Shown piece after piece: positions 1-9,206 of a stretch of DNA of 50,567 nt; position 1 is the stretch's first letter, and each line of letters opens with the position of its first letter. Source of the DNA: Oscillospiraceae bacterium (lineage in GTDB: Bacteria > Bacillota > Clostridia > Oscillospirales > Oscillospiraceae); NCBI GenBank assembly GCA_017466215.1, contig JAFTUO010000063.1:1-50567 (forward strand), read 5' to 3'. Under the pieces are notes generated by a model, which saw only the letters and a program-made list of their open reading frames with translations, was not told where the DNA came from and did not search any database. The position numbers and the translations under genes were made by a program.

Positions 1-3000
1 AACAGCGTTCTTGGTCTCGTCCAGCACCTCGGTGATGTAAACGTTACCGCCGAACTGGGCCCAGTTGGTCTCATAGATCTTGGTCCACTCGCTGCCGTCT
101 TCCAGGATCAGAACGACCTTAATGGTGGGAACATCGCCCTGACTGCTGTGGTAGATAGTGAACTCATCAACAGCAGTAGAGCCGGTGCCGCCCTTGCTCA
201 GATCCAGATACAGGTCAGCTCTTTCGCCAGCGGATGCGCCGAAGGAGAAGTAAGTCGTCAGATCGTTATCAACGAAATTACCCAGGGGCTTCCAGTCGGG
301 TCTGCCGTCAGACCACCAGGTAAACTCGGAGTAGCTGTTTGCGGTTGCAGCGTTGCCACTGCAAGCGCCAACAACAGTGCCGGTCAGGTCGACCTTCTGC
401 TTTACGGGCTCAGTGGGAGCAACAGTGGGCTCCTCGGTGGGTTCCTCAGTAGGCTCAGTGGGAGCAACGGAGGGCTCGGTGGGCTCTACGGTAGGATCGG
501 TGGGATCGGTGGGAGTGGGCTCAGCCTTGACATAGGAATCCAGAATACAACCGGAGTTGAACTCGATCTTGCCTTCGTAATTGGTCAGGCTGCCGGTAAC
601 GGTGATGGTATCGCCAACAGCGATCACATCAGCGCCCTCACCCTTCAGGCGGAAGCACTCGATGGGCTTGACCTCACGGCCCTCAACAACGATGGTAACA
701 GTAACATTGTTGTACTGAGAGCTGAAGGGAATGTTGACCTCGGTGATAACACCGGTCAGGGTCTTGCCATCAATGTAGCCACCGACGGGCAGCTGGTAAG
801 CGTAGTCAACCAGCTCCTGCATGGTCATACCCTCGGTGGGATCCTCGGGAGCTTCGCCAACGGTGTAGGAGTCCAGAGTACAGCCCTGATCAAACTCGAT
901 GGTGCCGTTGTAGTTCTTGATGGTACCGGTAACGGTGATGGTATCACCAACCTTGATCACATCAGCGCCCTCGCCCTTCATACGGTAGCACATAATGGGC
1001 TTGTCATCGCGGCCTTCAACAGTAATGGTAACCGTTACGTTGTTGTAACCGGAGTCATAGGGAGTATTGACTCTGGTGATAACGCCAGTCAGAGTCTGGG
1101 TGCCATCCATCATTGCGCCGTTAGCCAGCTCGTATGCAGCATCAACGATCTCCTGCATAGTCATACCGGGTGCGGGCTCGGTAGGAGCTGTGGTAGGCTC
1201 TTCAGTGGGAGCCTGAGTGGGCTCTGTGGGAGCAACTGTAGGCTCGGTGGGAGCTACAGTAGGCTCAGTAGGAGCAACAGTGGGCTGAGTTGCGGGAGTG
1301 GTGGGCTGGGGCTCAACAGCACCAGTCTGTGCATAGAAGCGAGCTGGGAACTGAGTAACATTAACGTTACTTTCGTTCATATAGCTCAGCTTGGATGCGC
1401 TCAGAGTGGTGTAGGTAACACCGGAGCTGCTGCTGGTGTAAGTACCCAGATAGTAAGGAGTACCGCCAATGTCTGCAACGAAGGTGTCAAAGGTATCATT
1501 CCAGGTGTATACAGCGGTGGGAGCATCGGTCAGGCGGGCATTTACATAAGAGCCATTCTGATAGATATCAATGTAGGTCTTAGTCTCGCCTGCCATGAAA
1601 TACATCCGGTAACCGCCAGTTACAGTCTCGACATAAACGTCGACGCCCTCAGTCATAGTGGCAGAAGTGGACAGGTAGTAGTCCTTATTGGCAGTGGTGC
1701 CGATAAAGGCCAGAATGCCCTCGATATTGCCGGTATCCACGGCCCACTTGTATGCAACGCCAACGCTGGGCTTGCCGATCAGCTCGTAGGTAGGAGTGCC
1801 GGGAGCGGGCTCAGTGGGCTGTGTTGCGGGAGTAGTAGTGCCGGGAGTCGTGGGCTGGGTTGCGGGAGTAGTAACGCTGGGAGTAGTGGGCTGAGTTGCA
1901 GGAGTCGTGGGCTCAGTGGGAACAACCGCGACTTCCTTCATAGTTGCCAGGTGAGCAACAAAGTTGGTGACATCCATAGTATCGGCCTTATCGCCGGTAA
2001 CATAGGAAATCTTGGAAGCACTGAAGGTGCTGTAGGTGCCATAAGTACCGAAGTAGAGATCGGTGATCTCGCCGTCGATGTCCAGATCGCAAGTGAAGGA
2101 CTGGATATCAGCATTCCACTTCAGGACCTTGGTGGGAGTGGTGGTGAAGATAACATTGTTATGGGTTCCAGAGCGGGCCATCTCAATGTAGTTCTTCTCG
2201 CTGCCATTCTTGAAGTACAGACGATAACCGCCGGTAACCTTCTCAACGTAGACATCAACTGCCTCCTCGTGAGACTCGGTGGTAGCAAAGTAGAAGCCAT
2301 TCATCTCGCCGGTCAGGTACAGAGTCTTGCTCAAGTTCTTCTGAGTCAGGAAGAACTTGTATGCCTTGCCGGTCTGGGGCTCAGTAACGATCTGAGGTAC
2401 CAGAATACCGCCGGAAGGCGTAGTGGGCTGAGTTGCGGGAGTGGTGGGCTCAGTGGGAGGCGGATTCTCGCCCTTGACGTAGGAATCCAGAGTGCAGCCC
2501 TGATCGAACTCGATAGTGCCGTTGTAGTTCTTCAGAATACCGGTGACAGTGATGGTATCGCCGACATTGATCTTGTCAGCACCCTCGCCTGCCAAACGGT
2601 AGCACTTGATGGGCTTGTCCTCACGGCCAGCAACCTTAATGGTAACGGTAACATTGCCGTAAGTGTCGCTGTAGGGAGTGTCAACGCTGGTGATGATACC
2701 GGTCAGAGTATGGTCCTCCAGCAGCATGCCGCCGGGAGCCAGATCATAAGCGGCATCAACGATCTCCTGCATGGTCATTTCGGGCTTGTCATTGTCATCA
2801 TCGCCGGTGCCGGGGATGTGCTCAACGATCCAGCCGTTCTTGATCTGTGCAGTGCCGTTGTACTGACCCAAAGAGCCGTAAACGGTGATGGTGTCGCCAG
2901 CCACGGGCTTAACTTCCATCTCATCGTAGCGCACAGTGCCGTCAGCATTGTAGGTGCCGTAGATGGTCAGGACATTACCCTTCTCGTCAGCAATGTACAT

Positions 3001-5382
3001 ATTGCCGTACTGGGTGTTGTAAACCTTGAAGATCTTACCGGTAACCTTGTACTTGATGGTGGTGTACTCATCCAGCTCGGCGCCGAAGATCAGAGCCTGC
3101 TCGATGGTGATGGTTGCGCCATCGGTGGTGGGCAGTTCGGGAACATTCTCACTGGGCTTAGCAGGAATCTTATAATCCCAGGAGGTAGTATAGGTCTCGC
3201 CATCGCCGGTGATGGTAGCAGTCAGCTTGAAGTTGACAGCCTCATCGCCGCGGGCGATCTTAACGGTAACAGTGCCGTTGCCGTTGTCAACGATCTTGAC
3301 AGCGGAGTTATCGGTGGTCCACTTGACCTGAACCTTCTTACCCTCAACAGTGTAGTAAGCTCTGCGGGTAAAGCTCTCGGTAACAGTGGTGGGGTTGGTG
3401 GTGCCGGGATAATCAGCACGCAGCTCTTCAAATGCCTTCTCCTCTTCGCTGACCTTGGTCTCCTTCAGGGTAGCCAGGTGTGCAACGAAGTTGGTCTCAT
3501 CCAGAGCCTCAGCGTTCTCTCCGGTAACGCGGGTTACGTCGGAGCCGCTCATGGTCTGGTAGGAGCTGTATGTACCGAAGTAGTAATCACACTTCTCACC
3601 GTCGATCTCCAGATCGCAGGTGAAGGACTTGATAGCGTCGTTCCACTTCAGGACCTTGGTGGGCTTGGTGGTGAAAATGACGTTATTGTGATACTTGCCG
3701 GTGGATTCAGAATACTGTCTGACGATCTCCAGGTAGTTCTTAACGCCGCCCTTCAGGAAGTACAGGCGGTAACCGCCGGAAACCTGCTCCACATAGACAT
3801 CAATAGCCTCAGTATGATCCGCGGAGGTAGCGTAGTAGAAGCCGTCCATTTCGCCGGTCAGGTACAGGTTCTTGCCCAGAGTCTTCTGGTACAGGAAGAA
3901 CTTGTAGGCAGTGCCGGCCTTGGGTGCAGTGATGATCTCGGGGATCACGGTGGTGGAGGAAATGTTCTCGTCTGCGGGAGGAACATCCGTGCCGGTATCC
4001 TTCCAGCTGACCAGAGTAGAGCCCTGAGCAAACTGAATGGTGCCGTGGTAGTTCATCAGATAACCGTTAACGGTGATGGTGTCGTCAACGCCGATCTTGT
4101 CAGCGCCATCACCAGCCAGACGGTAGCACTCGATGGTCTTGCCATTGACCTTCATCACGACGGTAACGTTCTTGTAACCGGGGTCATAAGGAGTCTTGAT
4201 CTTGGTAATAACGCCGGTCAGAGTTGCCTTGTAGGGCAGAGTTTCGCCATCATCCATGGCAAAGGCATCCTCAAGGATCTCATCAGGATCGGTGGGGGCC
4301 TTGATCTCAGTACCGGTCTTCTCGACCTTGATCAGCTGGCTGCCTGCATCGAACTCGATCGTACCCTCATAGTTTACGATGTAGCCCTTGACGGTGATGG
4401 TATCGCCGATCAGCAGGTTGTCTGCGCCTTCACCGACAATGCGGTAGCACAGGATGGGGTACTGGGAATAACCGGGTACCTCAATGGTAACGGAAACGTT
4501 ATTGTAAGAAGGATTATAGGGAGAGTTGATCTTGGTGATCTTACCGGTCAGAGTAGCAATGTACTTCAGGCTGGCATTGGTCTCCAGAGCATAAGCATCC
4601 TTCAGGATCTGCTCCACATCAGAAGGAGCTTCAACGGCCTCACCCTTAACAACAGCGTCCAGAACACAGCCGGAATCAAACTCGATCGTGCCGTTATAGT
4701 TCTTCAGAATACCGGTAACGGTAATGGTGTCGCCGATCTGCAGGTCCTTAGCGCCGTCGCCCTTCAGGCGGTAGCACTCGATGGGCTTACCCTCAGCACC
4801 GGCAACCACGATGGTTACGGTGATGTTCTGGTAGTCCTCGCTCCAGGCGGTGTTGATTCTGGTGATCACACCGGTCAGAGTAACCTCATAGTCCATAGAA
4901 GCGCCGACTTCCAGCTTATAGGCTTCCTCGACGATGGCTGCCATATCGTTATTGACCATCGGCAGCAGGTGATTCCAGCTATAGGAAACACTTTCGCCGT
5001 TGGCGTTGGAAATGGTAGCGGTCAGAACGTAAGGAACATCCTGAGCAGACTGCTCATTGACGTCAATGGTAACCATACCATTTTCGCCCTTGACGACCTT
5101 AACGTGCTCCTCGCCTACGTTAACGGTCCAAACGACCTCGTAGTCCTTTCCATTGACCGGAACTACGCCGATACGCTGGAAATCCCGAGGCGTTTTCTCG
5201 CTGGGATTCTTGTAGACCGTCTTGATATAGGCAAGTGCAGCCTCCAAGTCGGCCTTAGTCGCAACATCGCCGGTAGAAGGCGTTTCACCGGAACCCTTGG
5301 TGAAATGCACCAAGGCACCAACGCCAATGCCCAGCAGCAATGCCACGATCAGGGCCCAGATAATTATCTTCTTCTTATTCAT
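1..5382 (-). CDS. Giant modular secreted protein with repeated OB-fold domains (partial, C-terminus beyond window)
   Basis: At least 1794 residues are visible. The start ATG at 5382 follows an AAAGGAG ribosome site, and the frame stays open to base 1. The N-terminus (MNKKK plus a hydrophobic stretch to about residue 27) is a signal or anchor. Then come an Ig-like segment (about 60-142), three OB-like repeats (about 143-465), an unrecognised domain A (480-638), a second Ig-like segment (652-738), two OB-like repeats (755-970), domain A twice (995-1148, 1198-1348), two more OB-like repeats (1408-1615) and a discoidin/F5-8C-like segment at the edge. Most OB repeats share the motifs CYRL.GEGAD, GDTITVTG and NYNGTIEFD. 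Thr/Pro-rich linkers lie near 1155-1195, 1355-1400 and 1618-1661. The OB repeats resemble the YhcR-OBF type found in secreted nucleases, so nucleic-acid binding is inferred. It sits 17 bases after an SNase-like lipoprotein gene. A catalytic or wall-anchoring domain may lie beyond the window. Confidence 0.85.
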   Translation of the reverse strand, partial: MNKKKIIIWALIVALLLGIGVGALVHFTKGSGETPSTGDVATKADLEAALAYIKTVYKNPSEKTPRDFQRIGVVPVNGKDYEVVWTVNVGEEHVKVVKGENGMVTIDVNEQSAQDVPYVLTATISNANGESVSYSWNHLLPMVNNDMAAIVEEAYKLEVGASMDYEVTLTGVITRINTAWSEDYQNITVTIVVAGAEGKPIECYRLKGDGAKDLQIGDTITVTGILKNYNGTIEFDSGCVLDAVVKGEAVEAPSDVEQILKDAYALETNASLKYIATLTGKITKINSPYNPSYNNVSVTIEVPGYSQYPILCYRIVGEGADNLLIGDTITVKGYIVNYEGTIEFDAGSQLIKVEKTGTEIKAPTDPDEILEDAFAMDDGETLPYKATLTGVITKIKTPYDPGYKNVTVVMKVNGKTIECYRLAGDGADKIGVDDTITVNGYLMNYHGTIQFAQGSTLVSWKDTGTDVPPADENISSTTVIPEIITAPKAGTAYKFFLYQKTLGKNLYLTGEMDGFYYATSADHTEAIDVYVEQVSGGYRLYFLKGGVKNYLEIVRQYSESTGKYHNNVIFTTKPTKVLKWNDAIKSFTCDLEIDGEKCDYYFGTYSSYQTMSGSDVTRVTGENAEALDETNFVAHLATLKETKVSEEEKAFEELRADYPGTTNPTTVTESFTRRAYYTVEGKKVQVKWTTDNSAVKIVDNGNGTVTVKIARGDEAVNFKLTATITGDGETYTTSWDYKIPAKPSENVPELPTTDGATITIEQALIFGAELDEYTTIKYKVTGKIFKVYNTQYGNMYIADEKGNVLTIYGTYNADGTVRYDEMEVKPVAGDTITVYGSLGQYNGTAQIKNGWIVEHIPGTGDDDNDKPEMTMQEIVDAAYDLAPGGMLLEDHTLTGIITSVDTPYSDTYGNVTVTIKVAGREDKPIKCYRLAGEGADKINVGDTITVTGILKNYNGTIEFDQGCTLDSYVKGENPPPTEPTTPATQPTTPSGGILVPQIVTEPQTGKAYKFFLTQKNLSKTLYLTGEMNGFYFATTESHEEAVDVYVEKVTGGYRLYFKNGSEKNYIEMARSGTHNNVIFTTTPTKVLKWNADIQSFTCDLDIDGEITDLYFGTYGTYSTFSASKISYVTGDKADTMDVTNFVAHLATMKEVAVVPTEPTTPATQPTTPSVTTPATQPTTPGTTTPATQPTEPAPGTPTYELIGKPSVGVAYKWAVDTGNIEGILAFIGTTANKDYYLSTSATMTEGVDVYVETVTGGYRMYFMAGETKTYIDIYQNGSYVNARLTDAPTAVYTWNDTFDTFVADIGGTPYYLGTYTSSSSGVTYTTLSASKLSYMNESNVNVTQFPARFYAQTGAVEPQPTTPATQPTVAPTEPTVAPTEPTVAPTEPTQAPTEEPTTAPTEPAPGMTMQEIVDAAYELANGAMMDGTQTLTGVITRVNTPYDSGYNNVTVTITVEGRDDKPIMCYRMKGEGADVIKVGDTITVTGTIKNYNGTIEFDQGCTLDSYTVGEAPEDPTEGMTMQELVDYAYQLPVGGYIDGKTLTGVITEVNIPFSSQYNNVTVTIVVEGREVKPIECFRLKGEGADVIAVGDTITVTGSLTNYEGKIEFNSGCILDSYVKAEPTPTDPTDPTVEPTEPSVAPTEPTEEPTEEPTVAPTEPVKQKVDLTGTVVGACSGNAATANSYSEFTWWSDGRPDWKPLGNFVDNDLTTYFSFGASAGERADLYLDLSKGGTGSTAVDEFTIYHSSQGDVPTIKVVLILEDGSEWTKIYETNWAQFGGNVYITEVLDETKNAV

Positions 5383-5399
5383 AGCTTGCTCCTTTGATA

Positions 5400-6764
5400 T
5401 TAATGGATTGTAATATTATCTGCGGAGAACACTTTGATTTGGTAAGATCCATTGTAGTAATCCACAATACCCTTTACATCAATGGTCTTGCCTTCATAAA
5501 CATCTGCTTTGACGAGATTGCCATCCTTATCTGTCAGGACGGTGGTGCGGACATCGACGTACTGGCCGTCAACCTCGCAGGTCAGAGTAAATGCACCCTT
5601 GGATGCACTGCCCTCTGTCTTGGTGGTGTAGGAGTCGATGACCTTCAGTCCCTTCATTTCGATGGAGGTGCTCATCGCCATTGCAGCGTATTTATTCGTA
5701 GTTTCGTTACCCTCATCGTCGACTACGGTAACCTGACCGTTCAGGAAGCGGTCTGCAGTGGTTTCATAGAATGCAGGGTCGTTTCCTTCGCTGATCTTCT
5801 GGATGTTGCTGGGATCGTCGGGCTGCATCATACGGTAGTTCAGGTCAGACACCTGATAAGTGCCGCCTGCTTCATAGTACTGGACAGAGCCCACAATGCG
5901 GACCTCATTGCCCACAGTCAGGATCTCCAGACCCTTGCCGTTTAAGTTGTAGCCGTAGTACACGGACATACCGTAGTACATATCGGTTTCAGCATCATAA
6001 GCTTCCACATAAACGCTGTTGCTGTCATTAACCGTAACAACGCCGTTAAATGCCACCTTGATACCGTTGTAGGATTCTACATTGGTGCGCAGCTCCTTGA
6101 GCGTCAGCTCAACAGCGTCGCCATAGTAGAAATCGGGATCCTTCTGGCCGGAGTAGATATTCAGCTTCTGTGCCTTCGCCTGGTTGATGGCGTTCATACA
6201 AACAGCGCCATACTGATTGTTTGCAGAGCTGCTGGCAATGGCCAGGCCGTTCTGCAGAAGCTCAATGTTCAGGTTGCGGTACTCGCTGTTTTCGTCCGTA
6301 CGGTACCAGACCCAAACCAGATAACGGTCGCCGGTGGAGTCTGCTTCCCACTGAGCCGTTTCCGCTTCGATCACGATGGAAGTGGCGGCGGAAAGTTTTT
6401 CCTTGGTGAAGCTGGATGCCTTTTTGCCGTACTCTTCGATCTTACCGGTAGATTCCGGGGTATTCACGGCCAAATAACGGCCCTTGAGTACGCCTCCGGG
6501 CATCATAGATGCAGGAACGTGGAAATGGGTCGTATCGCCGTCAATGTACTGCTTCACCGTAACCTCTTGTTTCATAGTGGCAGAGTTCATATCCAGCTTT
6601 ACAGACGCTGCATAGTCAACGTTCTCGGTGCTCGCCGTAGGAGTCGTCGCTGTTGTGGGATCTGTGGTGCCGGGCTCGTTGGCCGGCTCCCCACAGCCGG
6701 CAAGTAAACCGGCTGTGAGGCACAGAGCCATCAATAAACAAAGTAATTTTTTCAGCATAAGCAT
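5400..6764 (-). CDS. Lipoprotein with thermonuclease (SNase)-like domain and OB-fold domains
   Basis: 454 residues. The N-terminus is a lipoprotein signal with lipobox LLAGC (Cys24) and a Thr-rich linker, so the product should be anchored outside the membrane. Residues about 68-205 read as a staphylococcal-nuclease-like fold. DGDT corresponds to the D21 region, GRYLAVNTPES to the R35-E43 stretch, and TGDRYLVWVW carries the second active-site Arg. The position equal to Asp40 (a calcium ligand in S. aureus nuclease) is Asn here. Two further OB-like segments follow, near residues 220-310 and 350-454. It starts 6 bases after the binding-protein gene and ends 17 bases before the giant OB protein, so co-transcription is likely. 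An ATG two codons later is an alternative start, and neither has a strong ribosome site. Nuclease activity is inferred from the family; the Asn substitution leaves some doubt. Confidence 0.85.
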   Translation of the reverse strand: MLMLKKLLCLLMALCLTAGLLAGCGEPANEPGTTDPTTATTPTASTENVDYAASVKLDMNSATMKQEVTVKQYIDGDTTHFHVPASMMPGGVLKGRYLAVNTPESTGKIEEYGKKASSFTKEKLSAATSIVIEAETAQWEADSTGDRYLVWVWYRTDENSEYRNLNIELLQNGLAIASSSANNQYGAVCMNAINQAKAQKLNIYSGQKDPDFYYGDAVELTLKELRTNVESYNGIKVAFNGVVTVNDSNSVYVEAYDAETDMYYGMSVYYGYNLNGKGLEILTVGNEVRIVGSVQYYEAGGTYQVSDLNYRMMQPDDPSNIQKISEGNDPAFYETTADRFLNGQVTVVDDEGNETTNKYAAMAMSTSIEMKGLKVIDSYTTKTEGSASKGAFTLTCEVDGQYVDVRTTVLTDKDGNLVKADVYEGKTIDVKGIVDYYNGSYQIKVFSADNITIH

Positions 6765-6770
6765 TCAAAA

Positions 6771-8189
6771 TTAGCTGTGGTACTCACACTCGTCGATAGC
6801 ATCCTGGAATGCTGCGGCGATCTGAGAATCCACATCACCGGTCAGCGTCAGGCACTTGGCCATCAGAGCGCCAACCTGGTCACGGGCGGTGGAGGAGCCG
6901 TTGAATGCGGGAGAGGTGTAGTAAGCGCTCTCCTGCTCCAGACAAATCTTAGCGGACAGAGCAGCGATGTAAGCACCGCCGTCAGCACTGCCCAGGTACT
7001 CCTTGTAAACAGGGTTCTCGCCAACAGACTTCAGAACGGGAACATAGCCGGAAGCCATACCGAACTCAGCCTGGAAAGCGACATTGGTAGTCAGGAACTT
7101 AACAAACAGCCAGGAAGCGATAACTTCCTGAGGATTCTCCTTCTGGAAGATGCACAGGCTGGGGCCCTGGGAAATAACCTTCTTGTTGTTTGCATCAACC
7201 TGAGGAATGGTAGCGATGCCCACCTCGAAGGGGTAAACGCCGTCAACCATATCAGGGCGCTGGTGAGTTGCACCTGCGGAAGAGCCAATGGACATATAGC
7301 TCTTGGTGCCGGTCTGAGCGGTGAACAGGCCGGAGGTATATGCACCGTACAGGATCTGAGTGGTCAGGTAGCCCTTGTTGTACCACTCGTTGAACTTCTT
7401 AACGAATGCGTGGTTCTGCTCGTTGTCGAACAGGAAGTGATCATCGGAAGCGCTGGTGTAATCAGAACCGTACTGCTCACACATAGTGATGAACCAGTTG
7501 GCTTCGGAGTCGTAGCCCAGAGGGATGCAGCTGGGATCAATGGTCTTGATCTGTGCGCACAGAGCTTCCAGTTCGTCCCAAGTGGTGGGAACGGTCAGGT
7601 TGTTGGCATCGAAGAAGGTCTTGTTGTAGTACAGAACCTCGGTGGACTTACTCAGAGGCATGGTGTACATCAGACCGTCGCCGAATTCCTTACCTTCATT
7701 GTAGTAGCCTTCAATGAAGTCAGCCTTCTGCTCAGCAGTCAGGCCCAGAGTCTCGGTGGTGCCGTCAGCACGGGTGATCTCGATGGTGCTGTCGATCAGG
7801 CCGTCCAGAGTGGTTACTGCGCCTGCCAGGTTGTACAGAGCAACGTGGTCGGGATAGCAGTATGCAATGTTGGGCTGGTTGCCGGCAGGGATCTCGGTGC
7901 TGATCTGATCACGCACGTCATCGTAGCCGCCGACCTGCTCGCTGATGATGGTGATGTTGGGATACAGCTTGTTGAACTCAACAATGTATGCATCCAGAAC
8001 TTCACGCAGGTTTGCGCCCATCGTGTGGTAGAACTTGATCTCTACCGCGCTGCCATCGTAACCGCCTTCAGGTACAGTGAAGTTAACTGTGCCTGCATTG
8101 GTGGTGCCGGTGGGGGTCTTTGTGCCGCCGCAAGCTGCCAGGCCAATAACCATCACAACAAGCAGAAGCAATGCCAGAATTCTTTTCAT
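6771..8189 (-). CDS. ABC transporter extracellular solute-binding lipoprotein (family 1, UgpB/MalE-like)
   Basis: 472 residues. The signal peptide ends in lipobox GLAAC (Cys20), followed by a Thr/Gly linker. The body has the family-1 binding-protein pattern: a start near VEIKFYHTMG, the segment LYYNKTFFDANN, then PTTWDEL, and a C-terminal run of short helices. It should capture a ligand outside the membrane and deliver it to the two permeases encoded just upstream. The ligand cannot be read from sequence; UgpB-type proteins bind sugars or glycerol phosphates. The gene is separated from the permeases by 118 bases (8190-8307) with no convincing promoter or terminator. GAAAGGA precedes the ATG. 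Position after the permeases and directly before an SNase-like lipoprotein gene suggests a link to nucleic-acid breakdown products, which is inference. Confidence 0.93.
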   Translation of the reverse strand: MKRILALLLLVVMVIGLAACGGTKTPTGTTNAGTVNFTVPEGGYDGSAVEIKFYHTMGANLREVLDAYIVEFNKLYPNITIISEQVGGYDDVRDQISTEIPAGNQPNIAYCYPDHVALYNLAGAVTTLDGLIDSTIEITRADGTTETLGLTAEQKADFIEGYYNEGKEFGDGLMYTMPLSKSTEVLYYNKTFFDANNLTVPTTWDELEALCAQIKTIDPSCIPLGYDSEANWFITMCEQYGSDYTSASDDHFLFDNEQNHAFVKKFNEWYNKGYLTTQILYGAYTSGLFTAQTGTKSYMSIGSSAGATHQRPDMVDGVYPFEVGIATIPQVDANNKKVISQGPSLCIFQKENPQEVIASWLFVKFLTTNVAFQAEFGMASGYVPVLKSVGENPVYKEYLGSADGGAYIAALSAKICLEQESAYYTSPAFNGSSTARDQVGALMAKCLTLTGDVDSQIAAAFQDAIDECEYHS

Positions 8190-8307
8190 TTTGTTCGTTC
8201 CTTTCTATATATAAAATTTGTTTTTTCTTTATCAGGCCGTTGCGTATGCGCGGGTCTGTATATAGACTTAAAATTTTATGTGTAGAAATATATCTACGCC
8301 CGGGCCG

Positions 8308-9192
8308 TTAGCCCTTAATGCCGCTGCGGCTGACACCTGCCATAATGTACTTACGCAGGAAGATGAATACCAGGAACAGCGGTGCAGAGACCAGCGCAAC
8401 TGCCGCCATCTGCACGGGGTAATTCACATCACCGGTGGTGGTGGTGAATGCATTACGCAGACCGTTGGTGATCAGGCGGTGGGCCTCATCATTGGCAACC
8501 AGACGGGGCCACATATAGGAGTTCCAGGCGCCCATCATCTTCAAAATGGTGATGGAGATCAGCGTAGGCAGTGCCAGGGGCACCATAACCTTCCACAGAT
8601 ACTTCAGGTCAGACGTTCCGTCCACCTTAGCAGCCAGATACAGCTCATTGGGGATCTGCAGGAAATTCTGACGCAGCAGGAAGATGTAGAACACGCTGAC
8701 CAGGAACGGGACGATTAAAACCGTATAGGTATTCATCCAGTTCAGCTGGGTGACAGTGGTGTAGTTGGTGATGGTGAACAGCTCGCCGGGGATCATCATT
8801 GTGGCCAGCAGCAGAGTGAACATCGTATCTCTGCCCTTAAACTCCAAACGGGCAAAGGCAAAGGCGGACAGCACCGTGATGACCAGCGACAGCAGTGTGG
8901 ATGCCACGCCAACGATCATAGTATTCACAAAGAGCTTGCCCAAATTGGCGGCATTAAAAGCCTCCACATAGTTGTACCAAATGATCTTCTTCGGCCAGAA
9001 CGTAGGCACATTCAGACGATACTCTGCCAGGCTTTTCAGGGAGGAGATGATCATCCAATAGAATGGGAACAGCACGATCAGTGCCATTGTGCAAAGGAAC
9101 AGATATGCGAGGAATTTTACACCAAACTTAATAATTTTCTGGTTGAAAGAGGTCTGTTGCAGATCTTTTGCGTGCATAACATTGTTATCCAT
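8308..9192 (-). CDS. Carbohydrate-type ABC transporter permease (UgpE/MalG-like)
   Basis: 294 residues with about six transmembrane helices. The cytoplasmic EAA loop that contacts the ATPase is seen as LAAKVDGTSDLKYLWKVMVP near residues 195-215. The protein starts with a short hydrophilic tail, and the first helix begins near residue 30 (FLAYLFLCTMALIVLFPFY). Length and the VDGTS-type EAA loop are typical of the MalG/UgpE permease class. It pairs with the permease encoded 14 bases upstream (9207-10145) to form the membrane channel of the importer. The gap holds a good ribosome site (AGGAGGG). Substrate is not readable from the sequence. Confidence 0.94.
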   Translation of the reverse strand: MDNNVMHAKDLQQTSFNQKIIKFGVKFLAYLFLCTMALIVLFPFYWMIISSLKSLAEYRLNVPTFWPKKIIWYNYVEAFNAANLGKLFVNTMIVGVASTLLSLVITVLSAFAFARLEFKGRDTMFTLLLATMMIPGELFTITNYTTVTQLNWMNTYTVLIVPFLVSVFYIFLLRQNFLQIPNELYLAAKVDGTSDLKYLWKVMVPLALPTLISITILKMMGAWNSYMWPRLVANDEAHRLITNGLRNAFTTTTGDVNYPVQMAAVALVSAPLFLVFIFLRKYIMAGVSRSGIKG

Positions 9193-9206
9193 AAACAGCC
9201 CTCCTA

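Noticed and set aside
390..1330. Repeated GTGGGCTCAGTGGGAGC-like DNA resembling tandem or CRISPR-like repeats
   Set aside because: The repeats encode Thr/Pro-rich linkers of the minus-strand protein, are irregular in spacing and have no unique spacers.
148..5397. Plus-strand open frame of 1749 codons
   Set aside because: It is the exact antisense phase of the giant minus-strand gene, which has a signal peptide, ribosome site and domain repeats. The plus frame gives low-complexity sequence without any recognisable domain.
8282..8297. Small palindrome GTAGA-N6-TCTAC after the permease gene
   Set aside because: Five-bp AT-rich stem without a T-run is too weak for a terminator, so the importer operon is treated as continuous.
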